From: Chrysomallon squamiferum
Lineage: Eukaryota > Mollusca > Gastropoda > Neomphalida > Peltospiridae
Direction of reading: 5' to 3'
Assembly (NCBI GenBank): GCA_012295275.1
Contig: CM022666.1
Coordinates: 7,798,265 to 7,862,264 of the forward strand
DNA length: 64,000 bases
The notes under the pieces: generated by a model
The model's input: only the letters and a program-made list of their open reading frames with translations
Told to the model about the DNA's origin: nothing
Database searches by the model: none
Part shown: positions 1-11,742 of the stretch, in pieces
How positions within the stretch are numbered: the stretch's first letter is position 1
Layout of the letters: each line of letters starts with the position of its first letter
Translations under genes and position numbers: made by a program

Positions 1-1548
1 TTTTTATCGTTTTCTTATTTTTTTTTCTTAAAATGCATTAATAATATTTTTTGCAAAATATAATTTTATCAGTTACAGAAAAAAGAAATTCCTTCTAATG
101 AGATAAAATTTTAATGGCTTTCATTCTTGATAAAGATTCTTATTAGCTACTATTAACATTAAAATGTTCTGCAAAAAATATTTTTAGCTTGTAAAACAAA
201 AAACAATTTAAGTATATATTAAATTTGTTGTGGCATTTTACCTGATTTTTTATTTTAATTTACTTTTTTATTTTAATTTACTGTTTTATTTTAATTTACT
301 GTTTTATTTTTGCTTTTGTTTCATGCTCTTCTGTTTTCATGTGTTGTTAATTCTTTCTTTCATTCCTTTTTTCTTTGTCTTTCCTTTTTCTTTTCTACAT
401 TTACTCTATTCTGTTCCACTGTCTTGATTTTATCTTTTTTTTATATTCCTCTTTTTTCTAGTTCTTTCTTTCACTTGTTTTCATTTAACAATTTACTATT
501 CCAGTCTGCTGATTGTAATTAATTATCATTCACCTACTGAGCCATTTTATCCTGTGATGAGTTCATCAAAGATTTTGAGATATGTTTTCCAACCACTGAG
601 AAGGCATATCTGAAGGAACTCTTAATGCTAACAGAAAAGAGCCAATAGTTTTCCTGTCTTATTATTAGTATAGTTGTTAATCCTATATATTTGGAATTAT
701 ATAACACAGATACAAAATGTGATGGATGTATCATTTGAACAAACTGTTTCTTTCTGTCTGTCTGTCTGTCTGTCATTCTGTATCAACCTTTCAACTTCTT
801 TATATTTTGTATTGTCTTTAGCATTATGTGTAATGTAAAGTTGTTTACTGTTATTTATTAAGATTTAAACTGTTTATATCTCTATTTATTAACATTTAAA
901 CTGTTTGTGTGTTTACTAAGGTTTAAACTGTTTATGTGTTTACTTACTAAGGTTTAAACTGTTTGTGTGTTTATTAAAGTTTAAATTGTTTGTGTGTTTC
1001 AGAGAGAATACTAGATATTACTTACTAAGGTTTAAACTGTTTGTGTGTTTCAGAGAGAATACTAAATATTACTTACTAAGGTTTAAACTGTTTGTGTGTT
1101 TGTTTACTAAGGTTTAAACTGTTTGTGTGTTTCAGAGAGAAGACTAGATATTACTTACTAAGGTTTAAACTGTTTGTGTGTTTGTTTACTAAGGTTTAAA
1201 CTGTTTGTGTGTTTGTTTACTAAGGTTTAAACTGTTTGTGTGTTTACTTACTAAAGTTTAAACTGTTTGTTTGTTTGTTTACTAAGAATTAAACTAGACA
1301 TTACTTTTACTAAGGTTTAAACTGTTTGTGTGTTTCAGAGATTTAACTAGATATTGTGTTTTACTTACTAAGGTTTAAACTGTTTGCGTGTCTGTTTACT
1401 AAGATTTAAACTGTTTGTGTGTTTACTTACTAAGGTTTAAACTGTTTGTGTGTTTGTTTACTAAGGTTTAAACTGTTTGTGTGTTTACTTTACTAAGGTT
1501 TAAACTGTTTGTGTGTTTACTAAAGTTTAAACTGTTTGTGTGTTTCAG
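1..1548 (+). other. GPC5-like: Glypican intron, 3' part (5' end outside window)
   Basis: This non-coding stretch ends at the CAG acceptor at 1546-1548 of the first glypican exon in the window. The exon needs one codon base from an exon further upstream, so the interval belongs to an intron that begins outside the window. It is AT-rich, with T-rich low-complexity sequence at about 230-490 and a short (CTGT)n run at 753-774. The last 690 bases are a minisatellite, listed separately. The ORFs in it are low-complexity and start at non-ATG codons; I see no other gene. Confidence 0.8.
855..1548 (+). repeat. Minisatellite carrying copies of a 3' splice site
   Basis: This is a tandem array of units of about 25-32 bp built around ACTAAGGTTTAAACTG followed by a TG/T-rich stretch (TTTGTGTGTTT). 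Some units are extended by CAGAGAGAATACTAGATATT, which repeats the acceptor CAG and the first bases of the adjoining glypican exon (AGAGAATACTAGACATT). Extended or partly extended units have CAG at 1000-1002, 1051-1053, 1133-1135 and 1336-1338; the real acceptor is 1546-1548. Each unit also has a TACTAAG-like branch-point motif upstream of the TG/T tract. The last unit runs directly into coding sequence. See the findings for the implication. Confidence 0.9.
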
Positions 1549-2248
1549 AGAGAATACTAGACATTCTGGAGGAGTCACAGAACAGAACGTCGGTGTTGCT
1601 GACGAAGATTCACAGCATCCCGTGGGCCGAACACCATGGCACTGTCAGCGACTTCTACCTCGACGTCGAGCAGTTCGCGCGGAGGCAGCCAGTCAGCATC
1701 CACGACACCGTCAACACCTTCTTCAGCGAGCTCTTCCCATCCGTCTTCTACTACGCCCTCAGCGACCCGAAATATGTGCAGAGATACAATGACAACTACC
1801 GCAGCTGCCTTCTACAGAACCAGGAGGAGATTCAACCGTTCGGGAACGTCCCTCGCCGCCTCGCACACAAACTGCACCAAGCGTTTCAGAGGACGAGGTC
1901 GTACGTCAATGCTCTGTCCATCATCGTTGAAGCCATCAACACCACCGACCACATCCTCGTGGAGGAGAACTGCAAGCACGCGGTGACGAGGATGCACTAC
2001 TGCTCACACTGCGAGGGCTTCGTGGACGCCAAGCCTTGTCACGGGTTCTGTTTCAATGTGATGCGTGGCTGCCTCGCGAAGGTCTCTGAAATCACCCGGA
2101 GTGGAACGAGCTCATCGATGCCGTGGACAGTTTGGCTCACACAATGAAGACAAAATACAATCTGGAAACTGTTTTACTCTCTATCGAGGGAAGTGTTAAT
2201 GATGCAATTTTACAAGCAATGGATGATGGGCCAAGAATTTACAATAAG
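1549..2248 (+). CDS. GPC5-like: Glypican (GPC5/GPC3/Dally type), large core exon
   Basis: Glypicans are GPI-anchored heparan-sulphate proteoglycans that modulate Wnt, Hedgehog, BMP and FGF signalling at the cell surface. This exon encodes about 233 residues of the cysteine-rich core. Visible family marks are PFGNVPRRL, IEVINTTDH-like EAINTTDH, MHYCSHCEGF, KPCHGFC and NVMRGCLA, with seven cysteines and sequons NRT and NTT. From memory, vertebrate GPC5 and GPC3 match better than the GPC4/GPC6 type, and they also have one very large exon here. The exon starts after TTTCAG with two bases of a split codon and ends AAG|GTGAGA in phase 0. The frame breaks near 2094: the upstream frame hits TGA at 2145-2147, while homology resumes one frame over (PEWNELIDAV) to the donor. 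A single missing base, probably an A making AAC-CCG (Asn-Pro), explains it, since GPC5 has Asn-Pro-His-Trp at this point. It could be an assembly error or a real lesion. Confidence 0.93.
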
Positions 2249-3174
2249 GTGAGATTCTTTTTTCATTTTTTTTTTTTTTTTTTTTAACGTTTGTTACTGG
2301 AGAAATTATTTGCTAACAATAAAGTAAGATACAACACATCTTTCACAAAATGTCCATGCTATATTTTATTTTATTATTTTTTTTTTTGTTGTTGTAATTG
2401 ACAAGGAACATTGATGAGAAATGATTGTTTTATAGGAGATAATTCTTTTCTAAAAATAAAATCAGTCACTGTTTATTTTTATATTTGTACATTGAAAATA
2501 AAGTCATGATGGAAACATCAGGCACTGTGAAATATCATGAACTTGTTAAAGTGATCTCCAACTTTATTTTTACCAAAGGTTTGTGCTCACTAACAGATAC
2601 ATCTAGCCATCTAGCATTTGGGCAGCATACATTATATATTTAGACTTTTTCTTTGCATCACTTACAGTACACGATTAACAGTAAGAAAACAAACAAAATA
2701 GTTGCTTGGAAAACAGCAAAAATATATTTAGACTGTTGCATCTGTTAAAACAAAAGTACATTTTAACTAAAAACACACACAAAAATGTACTTACTACTAA
2801 TTACATATTGAAAATATATGTCAGTTAATTATTTGCTAAGTCGCAGACACACATTAGTACATTCTTCTTTTCTGTTTTCGACATAATTTGCTTAAATCAT
2901 CAGAAACAAATACGACAGCTTCAAGAAAGTTTTTCTGTTGCCGCTGATAATTTTAGCTCATCGCTGATGTTTCAAATTACATCTTCGGCAGCTCAGGCCA
3001 CATGTAACAGCTGCTGCGGTAGCCGGAGTTAAATCTTTGACGAGTCTATAGTTGCAGAAAATGTACATAAATTTATCCAGATTTGATAAAGTCATTTCTG
3101 TTGATGTAAATAGTTTTAGAGTGTTTGTAAGTGAGAGGTGTATGTGCTGATGTTAAGATAAGTGAATGAGTGAA

Positions 3175-3207
3175 TGTGTGTGTGTCTGTGTGTGTGTGTG
3201 TTTCTGT

Positions 3208-3253
<46 letters not shown>
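3175..3253. repeat. (TG)n microsatellite
   Basis: A nearly pure TG tract with a few TC and TTT interruptions, inside a glypican intron. Confidence 0.95.
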
Positions 3254-3255
<2 letters not shown>

Positions 3256-3599
3256 CAACCAAATTAAATTTAATTCATAAAAGTAAATGTCACATACCAT
3301 CCAATTTTTTTTTTTTTTTTTTTTTGTTTACTTCATTATTATCCATTTAAAATTAAATAAAACTATGTAGTAGAAGAAGAATATTTTCTTTAAAATTATT
3401 CACCAGTTAAAACAACAATAACAAAAACAATAATAACAAAAACAATAGGAAAAAATTTATATTTCTGACATCTCACTTGCACTGCTAATTAAGTCTAGAC
3501 AGGAAGAGAAAAAAATCAATAACTCAGGTAAGCACTTTAATATTGATTTTCTCTGAACCTACCTGTAAGTTTATTTCTAACATTGACCTTCCCCACCAC

Positions 3600-3600
3600 T

Positions 3601-3645
<45 letters not shown>
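3600..3645. repeat. (CAA)n microsatellite
   Basis: About 15 uninterrupted CAA triplets. On the minus strand it reads as TTG, which creates a spurious poly-Cys ORF. Confidence 0.95.
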
Positions 3646-3959
3646 GCACCATCTATTGCACTTTAATTTTGTATGAAGATGTTTGACTGCTAAACTTACA
3701 TTTTTCTGTGTAAAATAATCTCTGTATATTATGATTTTATACACAACAGAAATTATCAGGCTTTTAGCATCTCTACCCCCAGACCTAATCCTGTGAACAT
3801 CACGGTGCACGGTGATAAGCCAGGCATTAGATGATGTGTGTTTGTCCTTCCTGTCACCCTCCAGTGATGCAATGATGCAGGGGTTTTGTAACAGCCTGGC
3901 TATCAAATGTTTGCTGTAATCACTGCCCTTCGCTTTATCTGTCATTTTCCAGCTGATGT

Positions 3960-4640
3960 GTTTACAGCGTGTTATGGTGATTTCAGACTGAGCCAGCTAT
4001 CGGTTGGTTTTCTGCCCACCTGACACACCCCTATTCTCCACCCTGACACAATCAACACATTTTGCACTGGGACAGCCATCATATATTCACCCCCCCCCCT
4101 GCCTCGACATATCCCCCAATTTACAACCCTGTGAACATAATGATTTCTTTTATAAACAGTAGAGTTAACCACTGGGTAGTTTCCTCAGCCACACCCTTGT
4201 TTCCCAACCCTGACACACCCGTTTCCAATCCTGCCACAATCAGATGTTATTCCCCTGCCACTTTCTTCCACTTGACATATTTGTAATTATAATAAATTGT
4301 GGAATTGGACAGATTCATTTATCAGATACATCATTTCTAAACAGACCCTCCCTTGTTTTCTACCCCTGTCAGCAGCCCACATGGTTCATCCCAGCCACCC
4401 CACCCTAATTTCCAACCCTGGCATTTTTCATCAGACATATTTACAATTATAATAAATTGCAAAACTCAAAACCATTGATAAAAACACATATATATACACA
4501 CACACACACACATGCACACATCTAGTTTTCACATGTTGTAACACCCTCCATTTTCCACCCCCCCATTTTCCACCCCTATACTCCATCCCTAGCACAATCA
4601 AGGTGTATTGTGACTTCACACAGAGGCTGTCATCAAAGAC
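3960..4640. repeat. Degenerate tandem repeat, about 160-bp unit
   Basis: C-rich phrases of the kind CCAACCCTGACACA and an ACAATCA box recur through this interval. The phrase AATTATAATAAATTG occurs 160 bp apart (4284 and 4444), and CCTTGTTT recurs at about 157-bp spacing. The copies have drifted strongly. It is non-coding and contains a run of nine C at about 4090. Confidence 0.65.
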
Positions 4641-5577
4641 GATATTGTTGAATGTTTTATTAGTGCAGTGAAAAGAAGCACTCAGCACTTTGAATGGGTC
4701 CTTATTAATTTTGTATAAGCTGGTTCAAAATCTTGATTACCTGTTAATGCAGTTCGACAGGTGAGATGAAAGCACCAGGATGTAATCTTGAACATTGAGA
4801 GAATTTATTGATTGACTTTTCTTTTCTTCTGTTTTGTACAAATCTGGCTGGACAGTTAGCAATAAATACACAGGTATTCCTCAACCTGGTTGCTATAAGT
4901 AACACAGGTATGATGTAACACTAGTGTAAGGAATCATAAAAACAAATAAAGGAATGAGAGAAAAAGGAGCAAGAAAGATAGAAATGGATGGAAAGAAAGA
5001 ACGAACGAATTAAAGAATATAATATAATCTTTATTCCAGATTCATATAATACACATACATACATACAGACAGACAAAAATAAGCTTAAGAAATACCCCAG
5101 GAAGAAACACTTAGATTGATTTCTGAGAATTCGGCAGAACTATCAGTAACCCAAAGCCAGTCTCCAAGGGCCAGTAATGTTTGAAGATAAATATTTGCCT
5201 CCAGATATGTAAATCATATAAAAGAGTCATTACAATGTAACTGTTGGGTCTGGAAAAACATCTGCAGGTTCATTCTCACTGCATAACAGATTTATAATTC
5301 AGATGTAAGTATCTTCAAAGGCCCTAGGAAAGAAATCTGTTATTTTAATGTTGTTGTTTTTTTGAAACATTTTAAAATGGTGCTCTGTTAATAATATTCT
5401 CGTTCACTTGAAGTTTCCAGGTTTTTTTGGAACATAAAAGGTTAAAATAGAAAAAATATATATTGTACATGGATAACTATATGAATTTTCATTTAAACAT
5501 AATTTAATTTCTAAGAATCAAATATAATAGATACCCCCCCTTCCACAGACACAAATACACACATACACAGAAATACA

Positions 5578-5621
<44 letters not shown>
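5578..5621. repeat. (CA)n microsatellite
   Basis: A clean CA tract, followed 160 bp on by a separate (CAGA)n tract at 5780-5811. Confidence 0.95.
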
Positions 5622-5624
<3 letters not shown>

Positions 5625-5779
5625 GCACTGACATTCAATATACACATGTGGGCAGACAACTTGTAGTAAAACAGCTGGGATAAAAAGGGCAAAAATTATT
5701 TCACTAACAGACTGAAACAGTCTGAACTTTTCTCTAGTCTGTGAAATCCTGTGTGTGTACAAATTAAAAGACTAGACCC

Positions 5780-5810
<31 letters not shown>

Positions 5811-5969
5811 GAAGAACAAAGTTACAGACTAATACCTCATTTCCTCAACTTTATAAGCCCACGTTTTTTTCTTGGTTTTGCCACCATTATTTCTTTGACC
5901 ACATTCGACTGGTTTTATCTTTTCTTAAGTATTTTTAAATCAGTTTATGTTAATTTTTTTTTTTTCTTA

Positions 5970-6407
5970 TTTTACTAGACTCAATTTCACCAGACTCATA
6001 TTTTACTTGTCTAGTTTCACCAGACTCATATTTTACTTGTCTAGTTTCACCAGACTCATATTTTACTAGTCTCACTTTCACCAGGCTCATATTTTACTAG
6101 TCTCACTTTCACCAGACTCATATTTTACTAGTCTCAGTTTCACCAGACTCATATTTTACTAGTCTCAATTTCACCAGACTCATATTTTACTAGTCTCAGT
6201 TTCACCAGACTCATATTTTACTAGTCTCAATTTCACCAGACTCATATTTTACTAGTCTAAATTTCACCAGACCCATATTTTACTTTTGTCACTTTCACCA
6301 GACTCATATTTTACTTGTCTCACTTTCACCAGACTCATATTTTACTTGTCTCACTTTCACCAGACCCATATTTTACTAGTCTCAATTTCACCAGGCGCAT
6401 ATTTATC
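5970..6407. repeat. Minisatellite, 30-31-bp unit, 14 copies
   Basis: The unit is TTTCACCAGACTCATATTTT followed by ACTAGTCTCA or ACTTGTCTAG. Fourteen CACCAG boxes can be counted. The first copies are 30 bp and later ones mostly 31 bp. The array is interspersed with few substitutions, so it is fairly young. ORFs across it are artefacts of the periodicity. Confidence 0.95.
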
Positions 6408-6889
6408 AACATGCCAGCGTATCCAGATTCGCTTTAATAGCGAGAGAGAGGGAAATATTGAAAGTGTTTAAATGGAACTGTTGATAGATGGTGTAAACTG
6501 TGGCACAGTGTTTGTGTGATGTGAGTGAAACATGGATAGGTGGCTGGGTAAACAGAGAGGAGATGAAAACATCAGATTACGCAGGCTTGCACTGTGTGTG
6601 TATCATGTTTTTTAGAAGTTTATTTGAAAGATTCGTTAGTGATAGTTTTTAAGCGGTTTGACCCAAAAGTGATGGATGGAGAAATCTGTATACATGTATT
6701 TTCATAATGTCTGTGTGTGTTTGTGTGTGTAATGTGCATTTGTGTTTATTTCAAAGATCTTTAAGTGATAGTTACAAGTAATTTGACACAAGAGAAATGG
6801 ATGGATTGTCAGACAGTTTATAATGTGTGTCCTGTGTTTGTGTTTTTTAGAAGTTTAATGACATTTTTTATATAGTTTTAAACAGTTTT

Positions 6890-7335
6890 ACCCACTCCTA
6901 CTACTGTTACAACTACCACCATTGTTTTTATTATTACTGCTACTACTACTACTACTATTACTACTACTACAAATGCTACGATTATTATTATTTTTTTTAT
7001 TTTTATTATTGTTATTATTATTATTATTGTTTATTAATATTATTTTTATTATTACTACTACTGCTACTACAGTCAGCACCATTATCATTATCATTATTAT
7101 TTTTTATTAGTATTATTTTTGTTGTTACTCTTATTATTATTATGTGTATTATTATTATTATTGTTGTTGTTGTTATTATTATTGTTGTTGTTGTTATTAT
7201 TATTATTATTATCATTATTATTATTATTATTATTAAGATTATTTTTATTGTTATTGTTATTATTGTTATATTATTATTGTTATTGTTATTATTGTTATAT
7301 TATTATTACATTGTTATTGTTATTGTTGTTGTTAT
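6890..7335. repeat. (TTA/TTG/TTC)n trinucleotide block next to an acceptor
   Basis: A 440-bp patchwork of TAC, TTA, TTG and ATT triplets ends a few bases before the acceptor at 7335-7340. The long hydrophobic ORFs it generates on both strands (poly-Leu, poly-Ile, poly-Asn) are low-complexity shadows. The block may supply the pyrimidine-rich context for the acceptor. Confidence 0.9.
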
Positions 7336-7340
7336 TTCAG

Positions 7341-7600
7341 ATACGGTTGGAGTGTAAAAACATGACATCTCGTTCGGATTCTGACGGACCGTACAGAAAG
7401 ACTCAGGGCATCATGAACTCACCTCCGTACAGACAGCGGACATCGCACACCCTGAGCAACCAGGTGGAAAGTGTACTGAAGAACCTGCGGGACGCGAAAG
7501 GCGTGTTTAACCGACTCGCCGACCGCATCTGCAGCCAGTCTGTTCTGTACGAACAGGACATGAGGAGCTCCAGGTGTTGGAACGGGACAAACATCGGAGA
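7341..7600 (+). CDS. GPC5-like: Glypican, second core exon in window
   Basis: The reading frame enters in phase 0 (ATA CGG TTG GAG TGT) after TTATTTCAG and leaves with two bases (GA) before GTGAGT. It encodes about 87 residues, with three cysteines (LEC, RIC, RCW) and the family's CWNG motif followed by an NGT sequon. The helical stretch LKNLRDAKGVFNRLADRIC corresponds to the GPC3 and GPC5 segment just before CWNG. The sequence PPYRQRTS sits close to where GPC3 is cleaved by a convertase at RQYR, but P4 is not arginine, so cleavage is uncertain. Together with the previous exon this brings the core cysteines seen to ten of the usual fourteen; the remaining four should be in the upstream exon(s). 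Codons are GC-rich and the exon contrasts sharply with the surrounding AT-rich DNA. Confidence 0.93.
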
Positions 7601-7718
7601 GTGAGTACAGAGAATTTTTAATTTAATTGTTAGTGTTGTTTGTTGTTGTTGTTGTTGTTCTTCTTTTCTTTCAGAAATTGTAGAAGAAAAAGAGTCAAAG
7701 ATGGTTTTATCAGTTGTA

Positions 7719-7732
7719 GTTACCATGGTGAT
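7719..7732. promoter_or_regulatory. Weak RFX X-box-like palindrome
   Basis: GTTACCATGGTGAT has a perfect left half-site for the RFX X-box consensus (GTNRCC, two-base spacer, RGYAAC) and two mismatches in the right half. It lies 120 bp inside the giant intron. Weak on its own; listed because stronger matches occur elsewhere in the window. Confidence 0.25.
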
Positions 7733-9148
7733 TTTTTATTACTGTTTTGTTTACTTATTACTAAGACATAATTGTATTAATGATGTGTGTGTGTGTGTGT
7801 GTGGTTGTGTATATATATATATATATAAATTGTTAATAGTAGCCATCTTGGATAATTCTTATATAAATGTTCTTTTTAAAAGAAATTAAAGAGGAAAAAG
7901 AAAATCGTAAGAAAGAAAAATAATTTTAACTGAGAACAGAAATAAAAAGATTAAGAAAGAAAAGAAAAATTGATAAAAAAAAAAAAAAAAAAGGGGTCTA
8001 AAAAAATAAATAAATGAAAAACAAGAAGAAAGAATCATTTAAAAAGTATAAAAAGAAAATGAAGGTATAAAAGAAAAATGAATAGAACGTTAAGAAGAAG
8101 GAAGAAAAAAAAAAAAAAAAAAAAAAAAATGTAAAATGAAAAGACAGGTATAAAAAAGGTTATTTAAAAAAAGATAATGAAAGCTAAAAAAAAAATGAAG
8201 GAAAGTTAAAAAAAGAAAAAAAAGACGAGTGTATGTATTTAAAATTCTCAAAGAAGCAATCTTTGTGTTAAAGTAGATTTTAAAACCCGGTTTGAAGTGT
8301 GAGCATTTATCATGGTGGAGGAAATTAACAGTAACAAAAAAGAAGTTGAATCTCTCAGTTCCACCTTTAACTGAACTTCACAAGTTAAAACATTTTTTAT
8401 TTTATTTTTTTTTTTTTTTTTTTTTTTTTAAAATCAGAATTATATAAATCATCATAAAAGCTTTTGTAATATTCCTGGATATCAAAGTTTTCAGTAGCTT
8501 GTTACTCAGTTACTTTGTTGTTTTATTTATTGGTTGTTTGCAAGGGAAACCAAATTCAGAGATAACAGATTGGTTTAGTGCTCTTGAAAAAGGAGGAAAT
8601 TTAGTATAAAAAGTAATGGTTTCAACACTTCAGCATTTTGTGTGATTTTAAGAATATGGGTTCACTTGATTTATTTGTTTGGATGTGTTCCTTTTTCTTT
8701 CATTCTTCTTTTTTTTCTTTTTTCTTTTTTTAATCATTTTTAACTCAGTTCTTTGTTCCTTTTCACCACCACCCCCTTTTTTTTCCTTTTTGCATATTGG
8801 TTTTTTTTTTTTGGTGGGATTGTTATGTTCTATTGTTGTATTGAAACAAAACACAAAGTGAAAAAAACAATTAAAAAAAAAACAAATAATAATTTCTCTA
8901 TTTTTATTTACTTATAGATTCTGAAATATAACAATCAACACTTAAAGCAGAAATCCACTAAATGTTGTTGGTTTTATCTTACATAAGTAATTATTTAGAA
9001 CACATTACTTCCAAATAGGAGAATGATGCTGGCTTGTAATTTCCCATTCTAGCTGATGCTCATGAGAAACACCAGAAAAGAAATGTATTTCTCTTAGTAA
9101 ACAAATTAATGTGATTTCTCTGCAATCTATCCATGCAACCATGAATCC

Positions 9149-9280
9149 AAGCATACATTCATACATACATCCATGAATCCAAGCATACATTCATACATAC
9201 ATCCATGAATCCAAGCATACATCCATACATACATCCATGAATCCAAGCATACATCCATACATACATCTATACATAGACCA
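9149..9280. repeat. Minisatellite, 32-bp unit, 4 copies
   Basis: The unit combines CATA/CATC tetranucleotides with CATGAATCCAAG. Four nearly identical copies are followed by degraded CATA sequence to about 9350. Confidence 0.9.
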
Positions 9281-9816
9281 TGCATATAAACATTACATTC
9301 ACCCGTTCATATAACCACATACACATTGCTACCCATCCGTCTATCCATCCATACCTAACAGCAATTATCTGTTCTTGGTTAATTAATTCTTTTCTCTTTT
9401 TTTATTCAAATTCCCTACGAGACATGTAATTTACATGTACATACATTAACAACACACCAGTAATGGAACTGCATTTAATTAAGCAAATCCTTTTCCACCT
9501 ATTATAAGAATCTTAAATTTCATTCCCAGATGGTACTAAATGACATTACCATAACCATTTCCTTTCATTCATTTTCTTTCTCTCCAGGAAGAAAAGAAGG
9601 GTGAAAAAAACAAAGTAAAAAAGGAATTAATATAATTAAATTGTTCATATTTGGTCACTGACAACAAGGTGCTGTCATGCAACCATTACAACTTACTGTA
9701 ATGAATCCAATTATTAACACAAAAAATCACATTTATTCAGTCTTTTATCATCTCATCTCTCTTCTGACATTTTCATTAATACGACTTTACCTAATTTAGC
9801 TCTGCTGTTTGTAGAA

Positions 9817-9817
9817 T

Positions 9818-9883
<66 letters not shown>

Positions 9884-9905
9884 TACTACTGTTACTGCTA
9901 CTACT
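9817..9905. repeat. (TAC)n microsatellite
   Basis: A long TAC/ACT triplet tract, nearly pure to 9880 and then interrupted by TTC and TGT. It produces a poly-Ser ORF on the minus strand that is not a gene. Confidence 0.95.
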
Positions 9906-10879
9906 GTTACTGCCTGTGTTACTGCAGCTGCTATTAACAAATTGGTTCAAGTTTATGGGTAGGTCCAGTTTAAAAATGCATACCTGCTTATTGGTAAATG
10001 TAGACCAAAGGTTTATCTCAACAGTAACAACAACAACAACACTACCAAGCATTACACATTGTTTTTTCTCAACAACAACAACAGAAACAATCCAAAATAA
10101 AACAAATACTCAAAAACAAAGAACTTAAAAACCTCTAACTCAGTGACATGTAATAACTGTTAATATTAAACAAGTGTTGAGGTGTTGTCTATCGACGGTA
10201 TCAAACAGTGACGAAGACTTACTGCATAATAAACCATTCTGTGTGGATAGGTGAAGCCTTCTTCAAAAAGATCTCTGTTGTAGTCTGCTTCTTTCATCAT
10301 GCTCTGAAGGCAAGATGGTTCACAAGCCAGGCATTGCTGTTGTCAATTTATCTTCCTTTTTACTTCATCTTCATTTTCAGGTTTTTTTCACTATCATTTG
10401 CTGCATGTATTTTTTTCTTCATTTTTTTTTTTCTTTTTTTTTTTTTTTTCCCCTATATTTTTTCATCCATTTGTTTCTTTGCCTTTTACTAATTTAGTCC
10501 TTTTCATTTTTGGCAGTTTTTCTCTCTTTTTTTTTTTCATTCTTCTAAATTTTTTTTCCCTTGCCTTTCACTTTTTACTATTTTTGACCTTTTCTTTTTT
10601 TTCAGAATATTTTTTTATTTTTTTTTTTTTTTTTACACAGGAAACGTAAAAGAGTAAATTTGTCATCCTGCTGAATATGAGTAAATCAGTAAAAAAAAAT
10701 GTATGAATGGAATAATTAGAAGTTCACATGTAAAAGTAAATAAAAATATCACGTATAACAGGCAAATAATTAAATATTTTTCATGTAAAATTAAAAAAAA
10801 AAAAAAAAAAAAAAAAATTAGCTTCACATTTGAGAAAATATTAAAAATTATTAGTAAACACCACAGTTAATAAGTGCAA

Positions 10880-11115
10880 TGAGTGTTACATGCACATATA
10901 TAATATGAACAAATATTCTGTATGTAGAATACAAATGAATAACACATCTACATGTTTAATACGAGCAAAAGGTTCACGTATAAAGTATCAAATATTGTAC
11001 ATGAAGAATACAAATGAATAATACATCTGTTGTCTAATATGAGCAAATACTCCATGTGTAAAATATCAAATATTCCACGTGTAGAATACAAATGAGTAAT
11101 ACATCCATATAATCT
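10880..11115. repeat. Tandem repeat, 78-bp unit, about 3 copies
   Basis: The phrase GAATACAAATGARTAA recurs at 10928, 11006 and 11084, exactly 78 bp apart, with similar flanks (GAGCAAA, TATCAAATATT). Confidence 0.85.
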
Positions 11116-11569
11116 TGATAAGTAGCAGAGAGTACAAGTTAATCAGCAGGGGTCAAAATTTTTGACATCTTTATCAGTTGGGGTCAATTAAATATGTCTG
11201 GTGGTTTCTCCTCTGTATCAGTCAATCAATCATTTAACCAGTCATTTATCATCTGGTCTAATATATCCTTCCTTTCGTTCTGTCCTTAATCTGTCTGTCT
11301 GTCTGTCTGTTCTGTTCAGCTTTTGGTCCACAGTTGTTGTTTTAGTGGAACGGAATTCTGCAGTTTATATTTTTTATCCTTTGATTGACTGTTTTGTCTG
11401 TGTGTTTGTGATTTCTCTTAAAGGTGTGGTCACTGAAGTATCAGAAATGTGTGTGAGAGTGTGTGTGTGTGTGTGGGGGGTTTGTATGTGTGCTATGCAT
11501 GTATATATTTATGTAGGTATGTATGTATATGTATAGGCATGTGGATTAGTATAAGTATTTTAATTATAC

Positions 11570-11574
<5 letters not shown>

Positions 11575-11636
<62 letters not shown>

Positions 11637-11711
11637 ATGCATAAATAAGAAGGGCATATTCACCATATATAAATACCTCTATGTATGTATGTATGTATGT
11701 ATCTGTATGTA

Positions 11712-11742
<31 letters not shown>

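Larger units (their letters stand above)
2249..7340 (+). other. GPC5-like: Glypican intron (5.1 kb)
   Basis: The intron runs from GTGAGA at 2249 to TTTCAG at 7335-7340. It is AT-rich and lacks any supportable exon. It holds a (TG)n tract at 3175-3253, a (CAA)n tract at 3600-3645, C-rich degenerate repeats at 3960-4640, (CA)n at 5578-5621, (CAGA)n at 5780-5811, a 30-31-bp minisatellite at 5970-6407, and a long (TTA/TTG)n-rich block at about 6890-7335 that leads directly into the acceptor in place of a normal polypyrimidine tract. The stretches 2260-3170 and 4650-5560 show only AT-rich sequence with nothing I can name. Confidence 0.85.

Noticed and set aside
2085-2150. Splice donor inside the glypican exon (GCGAAG|GTCTCT) as an explanation for the frame change
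   Set aside because: No acceptor follows within the short distance needed, and homology continues almost without a gap, so a one-base indel is simpler.
6888-7357. Poly-Leu, poly-Ile and poly-Asn ORFs before the second glypican exon
   Set aside because: Triplet-repeat artefacts. One of them (7119-7604) runs into the real exon, but the exon starts at the acceptor at 7341.
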